Origin: Gavia stellata
Taxonomy: Eukaryota > Chordata > Aves > Gaviiformes > Gaviidae
Direction of reading: 5' to 3'
NCBI RefSeq assembly: GCF_030936135.1
Contig: NC_082598.1
Location: forward strand, 50,498,347-50,562,346
Length of the DNA stretch: 64,000 nt
Shown here piece by piece: positions 22,451-34,885 of the stretch (positions within the stretch are counted from its first letter, which is position 1; every line of letters starts with the position of its first letter). The notes beneath the pieces were generated by a model, which did not search any database, was not told where the DNA came from, and saw only the letters and a list, made by a program, of their open reading frames with translations. The position numbers were made by a program, and so were the translations under genes.

Positions 22451-24300
22451 ACATAGAAGGGGGGAAAAAAGATTTCTTCTCCTTATGATCCCCAGAGGCA
22501 AAGTATGTGTGCTAGCTTTAACATACAGATCATCCAGAGAGGGGGCACCTGGAAAAACAGATGTGTTGTTCAGGTGATGTTGCTTAGCTCGAGATGCCCG
22601 AGTCAGCTCTGGATATTGGCAAACCAAGTGCTTACACCGTAATCAGACCGAGCCAAGCCCCCCTTGAATGCATTTCTCACATTTCTGTTAAAGGTCACCA
22701 AAAAGAAAGAACTGGTCTTTTTTCTTTTTTTCCAATGCGTTAATTAAAAAAAAAAAAAGTTTTGTCGATGAGAGGAGCTGTGTTATGCCACTGCTTGTGC
22801 TCCCTGCCCCAGTGGCAGGAGGCAGACTCCTCTGGGAGAGCAACACTTCTCCAAGGCAGCCTCAGTGTGCACCATGAGTTTTCCCTCTTGGCACAGGGAT
22901 AGCCCACAGAAATGGTATCCTCCTCTTCTAGGGCACCCAGGAGTCCCTGGCAGCCCACACAGCCCCACACACACCCCAAGCCCCAGGGTGGCAGAGGCTG
23001 GTGGTGCTGGGGTTCCTGGGGGGCGGTGGGAGTGGGGGGGTGGGGGGGCAGGGGCACGCAAGACCCCAGCCTCCTTCTGGCCATTCTCAAGCCTGAGGGA
23101 CACAGCTGTGCTGGGGCTCTTGCACAAAGCCCAAACTCTTATCCATCCTGGTACAGGACAATGCACGGGCTAAAAAATAACCAGCATCATTGCCTAGTGA
23201 CCTTACCTTGTTCAAAAGGGTTAAAAAATCCCCTGCTTAGTGGATTACTGAATCAATTAGTGGATCCTCTGAGTAATCCTCTTCTGATTTGTGGTCACCT
23301 GCCTCTACTCCTTTGGAAGGGAAAATCAGCTTAACACAGGGAAGATTAAGATACACTGGCACTGAAACTGCCACACACTTTCATTTATGGTTTTTGTCCC
23401 TTGCTGGAGAGCATCTCTCTTGCCTCAGTATCTGCAGCCCATCACCAGTGGTTAGGTTGCCAGTGCAAAGCATGCCAAATTCGCAGGAAACAGATAAAAG
23501 CAGTCTCCCTGTGCCATGTCCTACACAGGCTGTGTTGTTCCCCTGCAATCCAGCTGCCAAACTCACTCACCATCAGACCCAGCTGGAGCTCAGAGTTCAT
23601 TCTGCAGAGTCTGGCAATGATATCTGTTTTCTTCTTGGTCTTTGCAACATGCCTTCTCCCTTACACTGAGGGGAGCTCTGCTTTTTTGAGTTAGGCTCCA
23701 AAAATCCCAATGCAGAGCTCCGTTAACTTTGCGCAGGGTCACACAACTGAATATCTGAACCACACAGAATTAACCCACCTGTGTAACTTGTATCAAAGAT
23801 GCATGCAAAGCAAAAGGCTGGATCTGCCCGTTCTCCAGGCATTCGAGAAAATGGGCCCCAGATCCAAGCCAACTCAACGCACACGCTACCCCAGCATTTC
23901 CAAAGTCTGTACTAAAGTTTTCCACCTTATCAAATCCAGCCCTGGATCTGGAATTTTGCAGTCTTTTGTGTTTCTACTCCTGTCACAAGCACAAAACTTT
24001 TAGTGTCACTAAGCAGATCTCTAAACTTCAGAAAAAAATTTGAAACCCAAGGTCAGGAGATGTGTTGCATCAACCTACTGCATGCCGTTGGCTTTGGTTT
24101 GCCACACTTTATGTGAAAAAACAGTTCCTGTGCTGGCTTCCTCCAGCAGTTGTTTCATCACTTCTTTAACTATTACAGCAAAAAAATAAGAAGAGTGATA
24201 AACTCCAGACATAATCCATCCTAGGGAGAGAGGCTTCCCACATTAGGTCAAAGTCTGCTCACTTCCCCTGGTGACTATTCTGTTCTTAAGGAATGACCAT
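22451..24300. other. Intergenic between convergent HOPX and SPMAP2L
   Basis: No gene was found on either strand. An A-run of 13 bases lies at 22746-22758 and a G-rich run near 23018-23056. Both genes appear to end into this gap. Confidence 0.5.
23018..23056 (+). other. Potential G-quadruplex tract
   Basis: At least four runs of three to seven G separated by one to three bases occur on the + strand between about 23018 and 23056, which satisfies the usual quadruplex-forming rule. It lies about 0.6 kb beyond the predicted HOPX 3' end. Confidence 0.6.
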
Positions 24301-24306
24301 TTTATT
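24301..24306 (-). terminator. SPMAP2L: Poly(A) signal AATAAA, probable SPMAP2L 3' end
   Basis: AATAAA on the minus strand lies about 180 bp downstream of the SPMAP2L stop codon (24485-24487). It is the first canonical hexamer I noticed after the stop. Confidence 0.5.
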
Positions 24307-27300
24307 TAACTCCCCAGACAGCCCCTGTAAAAGTGGCTGCTCGTAAGAAAATGTTCCTGCTGGGTGCTGCCTCTGCGCCGTGTTCAAGCAGGTTTTCCAG
24401 CCACAGCACAGCCTAAAGAGGGTGATGTTCCAAGGGGTGATGAGGGCAGCCGGCACGAGCAGCGGGCTGTGTTTCTGAGGGAGCTCAGCGCTTAATCGGA
24501 CAAGCCAAGTCTTGGATCCGAGAAGAAAAAGTTGCCTTCTTAGCAGTCTCCTTCACTATGAACGCGTCTGGGTTGAATTGAGCTGAGCCCATAGGAGGCC
24601 TGGGGGAGCAAGGACAAAGCCAGTCAATTCCGACTGGAGCAGGGCCAGCTCTCAAAGCTGCCTGCCAGCTGACACACCTTCACCTGAGCCCTGCCTTCCC
24701 CTGTCAAGGGAGGACAAAAGCAGTCATGCCTCCACTGCTGTCACCCGGAGACTAGTGAGAGGGGGTGCCCCATCTCTCACAGAAGCTATCACAGCCACTA
24801 CAGCCAGGCATTCCCTCACCCACTGTGAAACATCCTACCCAGCATTTCCTGCAAGCCAGGCTGAGGCCAGCTTCATCATGCTGGGCAACATGAATGTGCT
24901 ACACTGTGCCGTGCATCAGCTGGTTGCTTTTTAGTTAATAATGAAGAAGTGCCTACCAGTAATTCCTACTGGAATTAGAAAGTTCCTATTTATTCTCTTT
25001 TGGTTCTCCTTCCACCTCAAAAATGCTTTTTAAACCACAATCCATGTAGCATGAGCACATCCAGCCATATAAGATCCGTGCATTTTGGAAGTGGAAGAGT
25101 AGTGGCTTAATCACACCGGCCAAACCCAAATCAACAAGATGCCAGGTCCTGCACAAAATGGGCTGACAGCTGATCATTTCCCCACAGCAGGGAAGCAGCA
25201 TCTACCTTTTGCAAGGCTGGGCCAGTTCCACGAGCCTTGGTGTGGCCACTGCGTGCTTTGCAGCTCCTGTCACTGGCCACCCAGCATCCCGCAAGGGCAC
25301 ATAGTCAGGGTGCAGTCTTTTTGCCCTAGCCAGCTCCAGGGTCCGAGGGCTCGCAGTTGCCTCCTGAGCCAACTTGGAAACCTGTGGAAGAATGGGGAGG
25401 AAGATCCTTACAGGTGCTCCTGGCATTCAGCAGTGACCAGCCTGCAACTCGGTGTACCCAGGTTCACAGCCACTGACCACGCACAGATGAGACACAATCC
25501 TGGCTACAGCTGTGTCTGGCACCAGACAAGCTGTGGAAGGAGAAACCATTGCTTGCGCAGTCCCACAACCTGCCCTCCAGCCTCCTCTTACTCATAGCCC
25601 TTTGTCCAACCCATCCCCCAGCATTGGAGTTCCCAATTAGATACTCATCCATCCCTCCCCATCCCCACAACTGCAGGCTAGGCAGAGGTCTGCCCTTCGC
25701 TGGGGATGCCTGCTGGGAGCCACTTCATGCTCTGGATGGAGGACGAGTCCTGCTCTACAGCCCATGAAGCAGCTACACCAGCACATCCAGGGCTGCCATA
25801 AAGAGAGCCACCAGCGACTGGGCACCCAGTGCCCTCCCCTCTGCCCGGCAACCCTGCCATGCATGGTCCTGGGTGATGCTGCCTTACCGGACGGATGACA
25901 GATTCGGGAAAGCTGCGCTCATAGCAGCAGGTCACCTTCCTGACCCGGGGCTCTGCGAGACGCTGTAACCGCAAGGATGCTCTGGCCAAGGCCGTGGCAT
26001 TTGTAACCTGTGTCGGCACCTGCATAGGTTCAGAATGGGGGAGGGATGTGCAGACACAGAGCTCATCCACAGCAGCCCACAGGGACACACTCCCTCTCCA
26101 AACGGATGAGCACCCAGCACCCTTCCTCTACAGATATGGACACAGACATGAGAAGGGAGCACTCTTACTTTGCCAGAACCTGTTATTTTTTTCTTTCACC
26201 TGATCTACAAGGTAATTTTGGCACTATTGGGATTTGTACATCTTAGCCAATATTACTTTTTTCCCCAACTGTTGCCCATGCATAGCCCGGAGAGGAATGC
26301 CTGCAGTGAGAGCCTGCGTAGCCAGGTAAAAGTGCAGAGAAATTTCTTCCAGAGTAATGTTCTTCATATTCATCTTCCTGGCTGAATCAAATAATTTCCT
26401 TGCTAAGGAGAGACACTCTGATTTCAGGGTAAATGTGCTGCTGTAGTTAACTGCATTCCTATAGCAAAAGTGATCACTGCTCCAGCATCAGAATTCTTCC
26501 TCTATTTTTCACAGGGTTACTGATGCCAAGGCCTGCTCCAGCACAGCCTCCCTTCTTTCCCAGCCCACAGACTGCAGCCAGAAAACTTAGCATTTGCCAT
26601 GGAAAGGACTGTAATCTGAGATTGCCCCAAGACCTTTCACCCCTGCCGAAGCAATGACTCGCCTAAAAGGAGCAAGTCAGAAATACATCTCTAAATTAGG
26701 CTTCTGGTAAAACACTGTTAAAATATACATAGTGTTTGCAGGCTCATCCCCCCTATATACACAGATAGGAACACAGCTGCCCAACTACAAACACAACTGT
26801 ACTCCCTAGGAGCTAAACAGGCCATTCCCATCAGGTTTCCCCACTTACCCAGGCTGCTTTATCAGGGGATGCAGCCCAGGTTGCTCCCTTGGCTCTCCTG
26901 GTATTCTAGGCTGCTCCAGCCTCGCTGTTTTCTGTCCCTCAGCAGGAAGATTTTCAAAGACAACATCTCACTCCAAAAAGGCAGCTTCTCTCAATATCTC
27001 AAACCCCAGCAGAATCAGACAGCTTCTCACCTCCATAGCACACACTGGGCACATCCACGGACAGGACACAGGGTGGAAAAGCTCAGGACAGTTTGCTCCA
27101 TCGCTGTCCCCTCCAAGACTCACTCAACCACCTCCTCACCTCTCTGGCCGGCAGGAACTCTGGATGCAGCCCCTTTGGCTGTGCAAGCTCCAGGATCCGT
27201 GGGGAGGCCTTATAGCTCAGTGCAGCTGGCGACACGGGCCACTCAGGGGACTGGTGAGGTCTGGAAGCAGAGGGTCATGGCACCGCCAGTCACGGATATT

Positions 27301-30300
27301 CCCCCGCACCGGTTAAACCAGGCTGCAGCTGGGATGTTTAAGCCTCATGTCTGCTGCAGTAGAAGACAGCTTTGTCTTGTGGCCATTTGCAGTGTAGAAC
27401 CCACTCATGCCATGAGTCCAGAGGTCCTAATCCCAGCAGAGTCCCTACTCGGTATTTTGCCCTCTGTTATACATGCCCTCTCTTCCTGTATTTATTACTT
27501 TGAAGCTGCAGTGATGCTGCAAGATCCAAGGGCCTACCTATAGCACCCTAGAGGCTTTCTGGCCTCTCATCTTTGCTGCAGGTAAGCAGCCTGGTATTTT
27601 TTAGGTTCAGACAACTTCAGCAGCCAATCAGAAGGGAAGCCAAAATCCACTAGCAGGGGATGCTCCCAGATTATTGATTCCCGTCCACAGCTGTACAAGA
27701 AGAGGGATCTTGAGGAACAGCACAAAGAGTTAGTAAAAAGCAACTGACAGAGAACGTGATCCTGGCAGATGGTATCCTAAGTCTGGTTCAACATCCATGC
27801 CTGTTGTATGTTAGCACCGGTGCACATGGAAAAGCCATAAACAAATGGGCATTTACACTTGAGTTTTCCTGACTTTAAAGGTAAATGCTGTTTGCATATG
27901 CAGTCCTCTTTTAAGCACCCTCAGTGCATTGCTTTCAAAGTCTAGGTCTTTCCCTGGGCCATTTCAAGAAGCCACTCCACAACACAAACCTGGCAGCATC
28001 TCTGTTCAGTTCTGCCAATTCAGAAACCTCTTTGTTGCAATGGCTTAATAGCACCTTGTGCTCTTGCAGCTCCTTTCATCTTGGGATCTCCCCAGGCTTG
28101 CCTAGTGCATGCTCATCCAGCTTTCCATCAGCCACAGCTCTTGGCAGATGCCTGTCATTACGAGGAAAGAGGTGAGCAGAAAGACAGGAAGGGCTGTCAG
28201 ATGGACACCGTTAGTCAGAGACCGAAGCTCTCAGGAGGATGCGAGCCCCTGAACTGATGACAGTGGCAGAGGAGAGAAAACTACAGACATGCATGGCTTG
28301 ACATCCCTCCAGGTAGAGGAAAGCCAGGAGTGCAACACTTGTTTCATCTCCATTCTTGTTGCTAGGACTTCTTACAGACTAGCAACCACCATCCTGTCTT
28401 CAAAAGAGCTTCATCCCCTCCAAGAGAGCCACAGATTAGTTGCTTCAAGTAATGCAGCATCACCCAGCCCCACTGAAGTTTACATTTTTTACATCATTTT
28501 TCACTCCTATTCCCAAACATGGACTGCTTTGATTGGTTGTTCACCATGCAGTGACAGGAGAGGTTTAACTCAAGCCAAGAGACCTGGATTCCCTCCATCC
28601 AGCAGGATGCTGCAAGATTTCTCTGTTCATAGCACTTCCTAACCTTCAAGATTTAGGCCAGGCTCCAAGAAGATGTAGGGGATCACTAATTGTGTCCAGG
28701 TGCCTAGCTGGGCTGCATCAGCCACAGTACAGACAGGGAACACTCTAGGGACAGACAGTCCCTCTGTACGCACAGGTGGGACACATACATGTTTCCATCA
28801 AGGCATGCATGCATGCACGCGCGTGATGTCTCCACTTCTGAGCCAAAGCGGAGCTGTTGTTTGGTTTTGGTGTATTTTTGTTACAGCAGAGGAACATGCC
28901 CCCATGTGCTTGGAGACTGAGATCAAGGCTGGTTACTCATCCAAACCCAGAGCTCTAATCAGACCACCATGTGCTACAGAAGCCCTTCCCACAGCCAGGA
29001 AGTGGGTACGAGGAAATAAAAGGGCACCAAAACAGCACCCCCCAGTTCCTCCTCATTTTGGAAGTCAAGCGCTCAGGGTGACTATGCTCCCATAGCATTT
29101 TCTTCCCTGCTACAGACAGCCCTTGTTCCACGCATCAGTACAGTCTGGTGGGTCTCAGTGGCATGGAGCTCCCTGGGGGGCAGTGGTGGCAGGAGAGGAG
29201 ATGGCATCTCCCCTTCTTCTGGAAGCCAGCACATCCCCCTGATTAGAGAGCACCATCTGAGCTGCCTCCGTCCCCAGGATGTGCTACCACATCACTGACC
29301 TGCACTGGTGCTTGCCAAAATCTTGCTTGGGCTTGGCCAGTGCCACTGTTCTTGGGGATGGTCGAGCTGTCACAGCACCCCGTGAGAGGGTCCAGATCGT
29401 CTCTTGGTTTCCCCACACGAGCCTAGCAAGAACAGCGAGGGTGTGAAATTTTAGAAACATGCACAAGTTCAAAATGTGCTTGCTGGGGCTATCCTTCCCT
29501 GCCTAGGATGGGACACACACACAGTCCCTATGGCTCCCCACAGCTGTACAGTGCCGCTGCCATCCCCTGAGGACTCACCTTCTCTGGCACTGGATTTCCT
29601 AACACTGTCCGGGTGGTTGTTGTCAACTCAAAAAGAAAAGAGCTTTCAAGGGATGAGTCTGGCTTTACAGTTACCAGTGGATGCGCAGAAAGGGTCGTTT
29701 CATTACATTCCTGAAACCCCTGGGGGAGTTTCATGATTGCGTTTTTCTTGCCTCACCATTACCACCTAACTATACCACAGGTATGACAGTAAAAATAATA
29801 ATAATGTTACGGTCAGGGTGTGCCATGGAAAGTGGGTGAGGTTTTGCAGCACGTTAGTGGTTACTCTCCTGTGCCCAGGGCAAATTTGGAGTTTATCGTC
29901 CCCCATTGAGAGAGAGGCCATGGTGGGAGAGGGTAGCAGGGTAGTCAGGACAGAGAACAGCAGGGCGATGGGTTTGTGGAGCCTTTTTCAAGCACAGTGA
30001 CACCCATTCAGACAGTGGAGAAGAGATGTTATCAAGATACTGTTGCCCTGGCTTGTCGAGCCATAGTTTGACCCAGTAATGCAGACAGCAACTCTGTTCC
30101 TAAAGCTTGACTGTGTCCTCCAGGATACAGCAGCCTGTGGCTCCAATGAGGTCCGGTCCCCTTGCACCACAGCACCATCCTACCCTGCAACATCTCAGTG
30201 GGGCAGCTCAGATGGGGCAGCAAAGGCAAGACTCGGGTCAAGCCCAGTTTTTGGACTGAAAACAAGAAAGAGCAAACTGAAGAGAGCCCCTCTCGCACTG

Positions 30301-32746
30301 AACATCTCAGCCTGTTTTTTTTTAAGCCACTTCTGCTCTTGAGAGGAAAGCAGTAGCAAGACAAATGCAAAGGGTCTGCACCAGCTGAGGCCCCCCTCAG
30401 TTCCCGGCCCTCGAGCCAGGGCTGTCTGGGCACCTCCTTACCTGGGATTGTTTGCACAAGTTGCTTTCTTGGGTTCTGCAAGTTCTTGTATCCTGTCAAA
30501 ATTGCAGAAAAGGACAAACATGCCATTAAACATACAGTTAAACCAACAAAGCACAAAGAAGCTACTGCAGTACTCAAAGCCATGACACACTCTTGAACCC
30601 TCATGCCTTTGCCACCATCCCTTGTGAGACTGCGTTTAAGGGACATCTCTCTCTCCACCTAACTTTCCATCCATTTAATCTGGTGGACTCACCAGCCTAT
30701 GGATTTTTGTGCTATCTCTTGGATTGCAGAGACACGAATTTGCAATTCTGCCCTCACTGCAGGGTCACTTTGGGACATGGCAGAGAGAGGGGGAAAGTAC
30801 TTTTCAGGTTAATAACATGGCAGGCAACCCCAGCAGGAAGGAGATGGATGATCTCCCAGCCTACAGGAGCCCAGACGAACAGAAACACCTGTTATCAACA
30901 CTCTTGTGGTTTACTAAAAGGCACCATAAAGACAGCACTGTTCCCACATGGCTTTAGGAGCACAGGTGAAGACATTTTTTTATTTATCATTTTATTTCAG
31001 TCCATTTAGCACAGAGGTCTTAGATGCTACAGAGACACAGGAACATACATGGTCTGTGCCCTAGGAGCAGCACTGAAAATGTTTTTACCAAATATTCATC
31101 ATACTAAAACCTGTCTGGAAGATCAGATGTCACTGTCTGCTCCTGCTGATCAAGTGTTCCAAGACTGAAATCCCAGTGGCTGGAAAGCGCTTGTGCTTTG
31201 TGAGCCTCGGTACAAAGAGAAGGACGAGATGGCACCAGTGCCACAAGCGTATTGCAGAACCCTCTGTTGTCAGGGACCAAGCCTGTACGCACCCACTGGG
31301 GCTGAAGGTGCCTGCCCCCAGCCAGCTGGGGAACAACCACACGTTGTGGGCAGCTGTGGAACTGCCCCACCATGGAAAAAGCTCAGAAGGTGAAAGCCTG
31401 GGGCATTGCTTCCCTGCTTAGTATCACCTGGCAATAAGGCAGCACAGCCCTAGCGAGGAGTGGGGACGTCAACAGAGAGAGATGTTTGCTGACAGAAAAC
31501 GGTCTGTGGTTTGGGGACACACCTGTGGTTTCTCTGATGGGGCTGGTACCTCTAGTGAGACGCCAAGCCCCAGCAAATGCTTGCCAGAGAGCTCAGCACC
31601 ACAGAGACCCTTGCAATAGCAGGCTGCTGTTAGAGCATCCTCGCCACATGCTCCCTGTGAGACGCCTACTGATTTATCTCAACACGCCTAACTGCCGGTC
31701 ACAAGACTGCAAACACGGCTCCCACTGAGATCCCACAGAGGGAACTAACTGCCTGCGGGACTTTGGCCCCCTGCCACCAGTTCAAGATGGGACATGCTCA
31801 GGAGGGCAGCTGTCATTTCAGGAGCCAAAAACCAGTTTCAGCTGTTCATTCCCAAGCAGCTCCCCAGAGGCTTTTCCTTGCAAAGGTGCAAGGTGGTGAA
31901 GGATAACCATGCGGAGGTACCCCCCCAACCTAGCTGCATCGCAAAGCTGGCACTATCTCTGCAGGCAGGCTCATGGCTTTTCCTCCACCGCTGGCACAGA
32001 TCCACCACACAGCCACAGCCAAACCGAGCACGAAGTGCATGTGGCCCTAGTGCCCTGCACTGCTGGCTTGGACACTGCAGTGCAAAGTTTGCATCATGAC
32101 CCAGCCAAGGGATGAGTCACACATATGTGCAGATCAGGTCGCTCCACTCACTTGACAATCCTTAAGTGGGGGTTTTTTTTCCAATTACGAAAAAAAGATC
32201 ACTTACTACTCTTTTATCATGGCAAAAGCTCTGGACAGACAGGCACCCCCACACAGGACACATCTGCAGCAGCTCTGCAACTTGAAGGAGTTAAACCACC
32301 TCGTTGACAAGGGGACAGCCCTGGGGGAGCCTTTGCCCTTTGGCCCCACAGATGCTTCCCAGCAGGGAAAAGGAGGCCTTGCTGCAGCCAGACACAGAAA
32401 CACCTCCCCTCTGCTGCCTGAGTTCACACAGACTCATTGCTTGAGGGGTATCAACTCCCTTTGAGATCAATTCCTTGTAAAGCAATGGGCTACAGCTTCC
32501 GTTTTAAAAGGGCAGGACCATCAGATGTTGTTTGTCACGAGAAGCACAGGGAAGGGCAAAACCAGGCATCATTTCCTCCGTGTGTTTATCACAGTATCAT
32601 CCGATATATTGACTCACTGCTCAGCGTAAATCCCCGACTAAGCCCTCCCCAGGAGACCTGGGACGCGGCCTGGACACCCAGCCAGGAGGCTGGGGCTGGG
32701 AGGGTTTCTTACCTGTTGCGTGAGCATGCAGACAAGTAACAAGAAA
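24307..32746 (-). CDS. SPMAP2L: SPMAP2L (THEGL), THEG-repeat sperm microtubule-associated protein, 5' end unresolved
   Basis: SPMAP2L is the paralogue of THEG/SPMAP2, a testis haploid-expressed protein associated with sperm microtubules. Seven coding exons are supported, in transcript order: 32746-32713, 30492-30442, 29422-29300, 27260-27140, 26019-25888, 25381-25206 and 24599-24485 (stop TGA at 24487-24485). All junctions are GT-AG and all phases agree, giving about 250 residues. Seven THEG repeats of the form R-x-x-x-L-A-x-P appear in order: RIQELAEPKK, RTVALAKPK, RILELAQPKG, RLQRLAEPR, RTLELARAK, RLVELAQPCK and RIQDLACPIK. The conserved VWGNQETIW motif follows the first repeat. The 34-nt and 51-nt exons are very short. 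The first coding exon must supply one base to the split codon; a donor at 32904/32903 has the right phase, but its frame has no ATG. The promoter may lie in the CpG island at 33.2-33.8 kb. Position between HOPX and ARL9 matches human 4q12. Confidence 0.9.
28803..28817 (+). repeat. Short (GCAT)n simple repeat
   Basis: About four GCAT units run into alternating GC (GCACGCGCG) inside the SPMAP2L intron between exons 29300 and 27260. It is noncoding. Confidence 0.7.
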
Positions 32747-33179
32747 CTGCAAAGACAAGAAGAGGTGAATTTAAAAGCTTTGTAACACCTGCAGCCTGGG
32801 CTGCCTGCTCTTCAGTATGAAATAATCACAAAGCAGGTGACGCTTGTGCATCTCCTCAGGGTTCAATTGCTCGGCAGGTATTTGTATTGTTTTTCCCTGG
32901 TACCTTCCCGGTGCAGGGTGCAGCCGCATAGCCATGCACTTGCACGTGAAGTGCTCCTCTCCGGTGGCTGCTCCTCGCCCGGGGGTGCCGGCAGCCCCCA
33001 GGACTGCAGGACGGAGCACTCCCAGCCCCACGTCCCCTCACCACCCTCCGGGGTGGTGAGCTCCAGCAGCCACCGCTAACCTGCGGACTGCCAGCTGCCT
33101 CAGCGTAGGTACCCCTTATTACCGCCTTCCGTAACTTCAAGGGGACGTTTTGAGAGCCTCGGGGGAGCAGTGGTGGCAT
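32747..33179. other. Probable SPMAP2L 5' region, exon structure unresolved
   Basis: Minus-strand splice donors are present at 32904/32903 (GAAG then GTACC) and near 33090 (CGCAG then GTTAGC), either of which could end a 5' exon of SPMAP2L. Only the first fits the phase of the next coding exon. Neither gives a clear start codon, so no exon is called. Confidence 0.35.
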
Positions 33180-33830
33180 TGGACCGGGACTCCGCAGCAG
33201 CGCAAACCGAGCCGCCATGTTTAAAAGGGGGGCGGACAGGAAAACCGGGGACGCGGCCATAGGGGCCCTGGGGAGAGCCCAGGCGCCATTTCAGGGAGCC
33301 CTGCGCCCCGATGGGGGCAACGCGCTGGCCTCGCTTTGCCCGGCAGACGCTCTCAGCCGCGCTGCCAGGGGCCTGCCGGCGCCCGCCGCCGTGCCCTGCC
33401 CGGGAGCCCTCCCGCCGGCGGAGCCCCCGAGCCGCGGCCGGGCGAAGGGCCGCGCCACGGGGCGGGGCCGGCGCGGGAGGATCTGCCCCCGCCGAAGGCC
33501 GCAGGCCCCGTCCCCCCCCGCAGGCCTCCGCGGCCCCGTCCCCACCCACCGCCGCGCGGCCCGGCCGCCGCCATGGAGCGCCCTCCCGTCGCCACGGCAA
33601 CGGCGGCGCCCGCAGCCCCGCCGACCCCGCGGCAGCGGGACGAACCGCTCCTGCGGCGCCGGCGGGCCCCGGGCAGGGCGAACCCGGCTGCCAGCGCGGG
33701 CCTGAGCCCGGTGGGCCGGGGGGGGGTGTGCAGGGCCCCGCAGGGGCGGGCCGGCGGGGCGCCCGGCCTTGGCAGGGGGGTGCAAAGACCCGTCTTAAAG
33801 GTGGCGGCCCGAGAAGGGCCTCGAGGGCCT
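33180..33830. promoter_or_regulatory. CpG island between SPMAP2L and ARL9
   Basis: This is a dense CpG-rich block. It lies upstream of the SPMAP2L coding exons and beyond the ARL9 stop codon, so it is most simply the SPMAP2L promoter. Frames of 160-200 codons are open on both strands because of the composition. On the + strand one such frame closes about a dozen bases before an AATAAA at 33938-33943, so a short divergent + strand transcript is possible. There are no recognisable protein domains on either strand. Confidence 0.65.
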
Positions 33831-33949
33831 GCGGCAGCGCTCCCTGCTCGGGTAAATGAAGCCCAGACGGCTGGTTCGGGTAACACTGTCTGCTTTATGC
33901 ATCTGCTCCAAGGGACAAAACTGTAAAACCCTCGTACAATAAACGCGGT

Positions 33950-34885
33950 TGCAAAACAGGTCCTTTACAGAACTGCTCCTCGATCACCTTCTTGGAGTAT
34001 AATTACGAGGGCACTGGGAGAGTGACGCTCGTCAGCAACTCCTCTTCCTCACCTGCTGGGCTAACAGAAATCACTTTCAAAAAACAGTGGGGATTTTCAC
34101 ATGTAAGACTGCTTGCTTGAGGACAACCTGGACTACACCAAAATAAGCCACTCAGCCCGATGGAGGAGTCTCCCACCTTTGGTGCCAATTTAACTTAAAT
34201 GCTTCCAGTCACTACCTTAAATTACACTGCTTTGTTTTTTCCCCTGTAGGCAAAGAAATACCTAATGTCTTACTGCTTTCATTTTCTTGTTCTTACCCAC
34301 TAAAGAAGCAGTAAACAACCCAATTTCCAGAGATTACTAATTTGCCACTCCCTTAAAAGCTGGCTCCAATACAGCAATGACAAAAATTGTCACCGTCAAA
34401 AATACTAGTCGCAGCCCTTTAAACTTCCGACACTGTCAAGAAGCGAGGTCTCATTTTTAACAGAACACCACTGTTAACAGGGTTCTGTAAAACCTGTGAA
34501 GTAAACATCTTTCAATTTAAGCCTGAGACATCAAGCCAGGTTAAATTCACTGGATACAACTTTGTTCCACTGAAGTCAATGCTTGATTCCCACCCAGCAA
34601 GAAGCCATCTCAGCCCATCTAAGCTATACATCCCCTTAACTCTGCTGTCTGAGAGACTAATTTTCCCCTACAAATACGCTAAAAAATAGACTACGTTTCA
34701 AATGTATTTTCAAACCACTATAAATTAGGTTTTCTTACCAACTAGACATCATTTTCAGAGGAATTCCACACCCACAAGTAAAAGAGATCTGCACATTTCT
34801 GTCGCCACGCAGCAGCCTGACCATACACTAACACCTCGTCTCCCTCAGCTGCAAATACAAGTATCACATTGTAGGAAAAAAGCTG
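33950..34885. other. ARL9 3' UTR and intergenic sequence
   Basis: No coding exon is visible. The right part should be ARL9 3' UTR, read leftward from the stop at 34886. I could not identify a canonical AATAAA for ARL9 with confidence. Confidence 0.45.

Noticed and set aside
29528-29734. Minus-strand frame with an acceptor-like start and a good GTGAGT donor at 29579, first considered as an SPMAP2L exon
   Set aside because: Its phase does not fit the next exon (29422-29300) and it contains no THEG repeat. The 51-nt exon at 30492-30442 joins 29422 perfectly instead.
30032-30658. 208-codon minus-strand frame
   Set aside because: It merely runs through the true 51-nt SPMAP2L exon (30492-30442) in another frame; splice phases support only the short exon.
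33100-33886. Several 160-200 codon frames on both strands of the 33-kb CpG island
   Set aside because: Overlapping frames are open on both strands at once, with compositionally biased products and no domains. They are kept only as a CpG island and one low-confidence finding.
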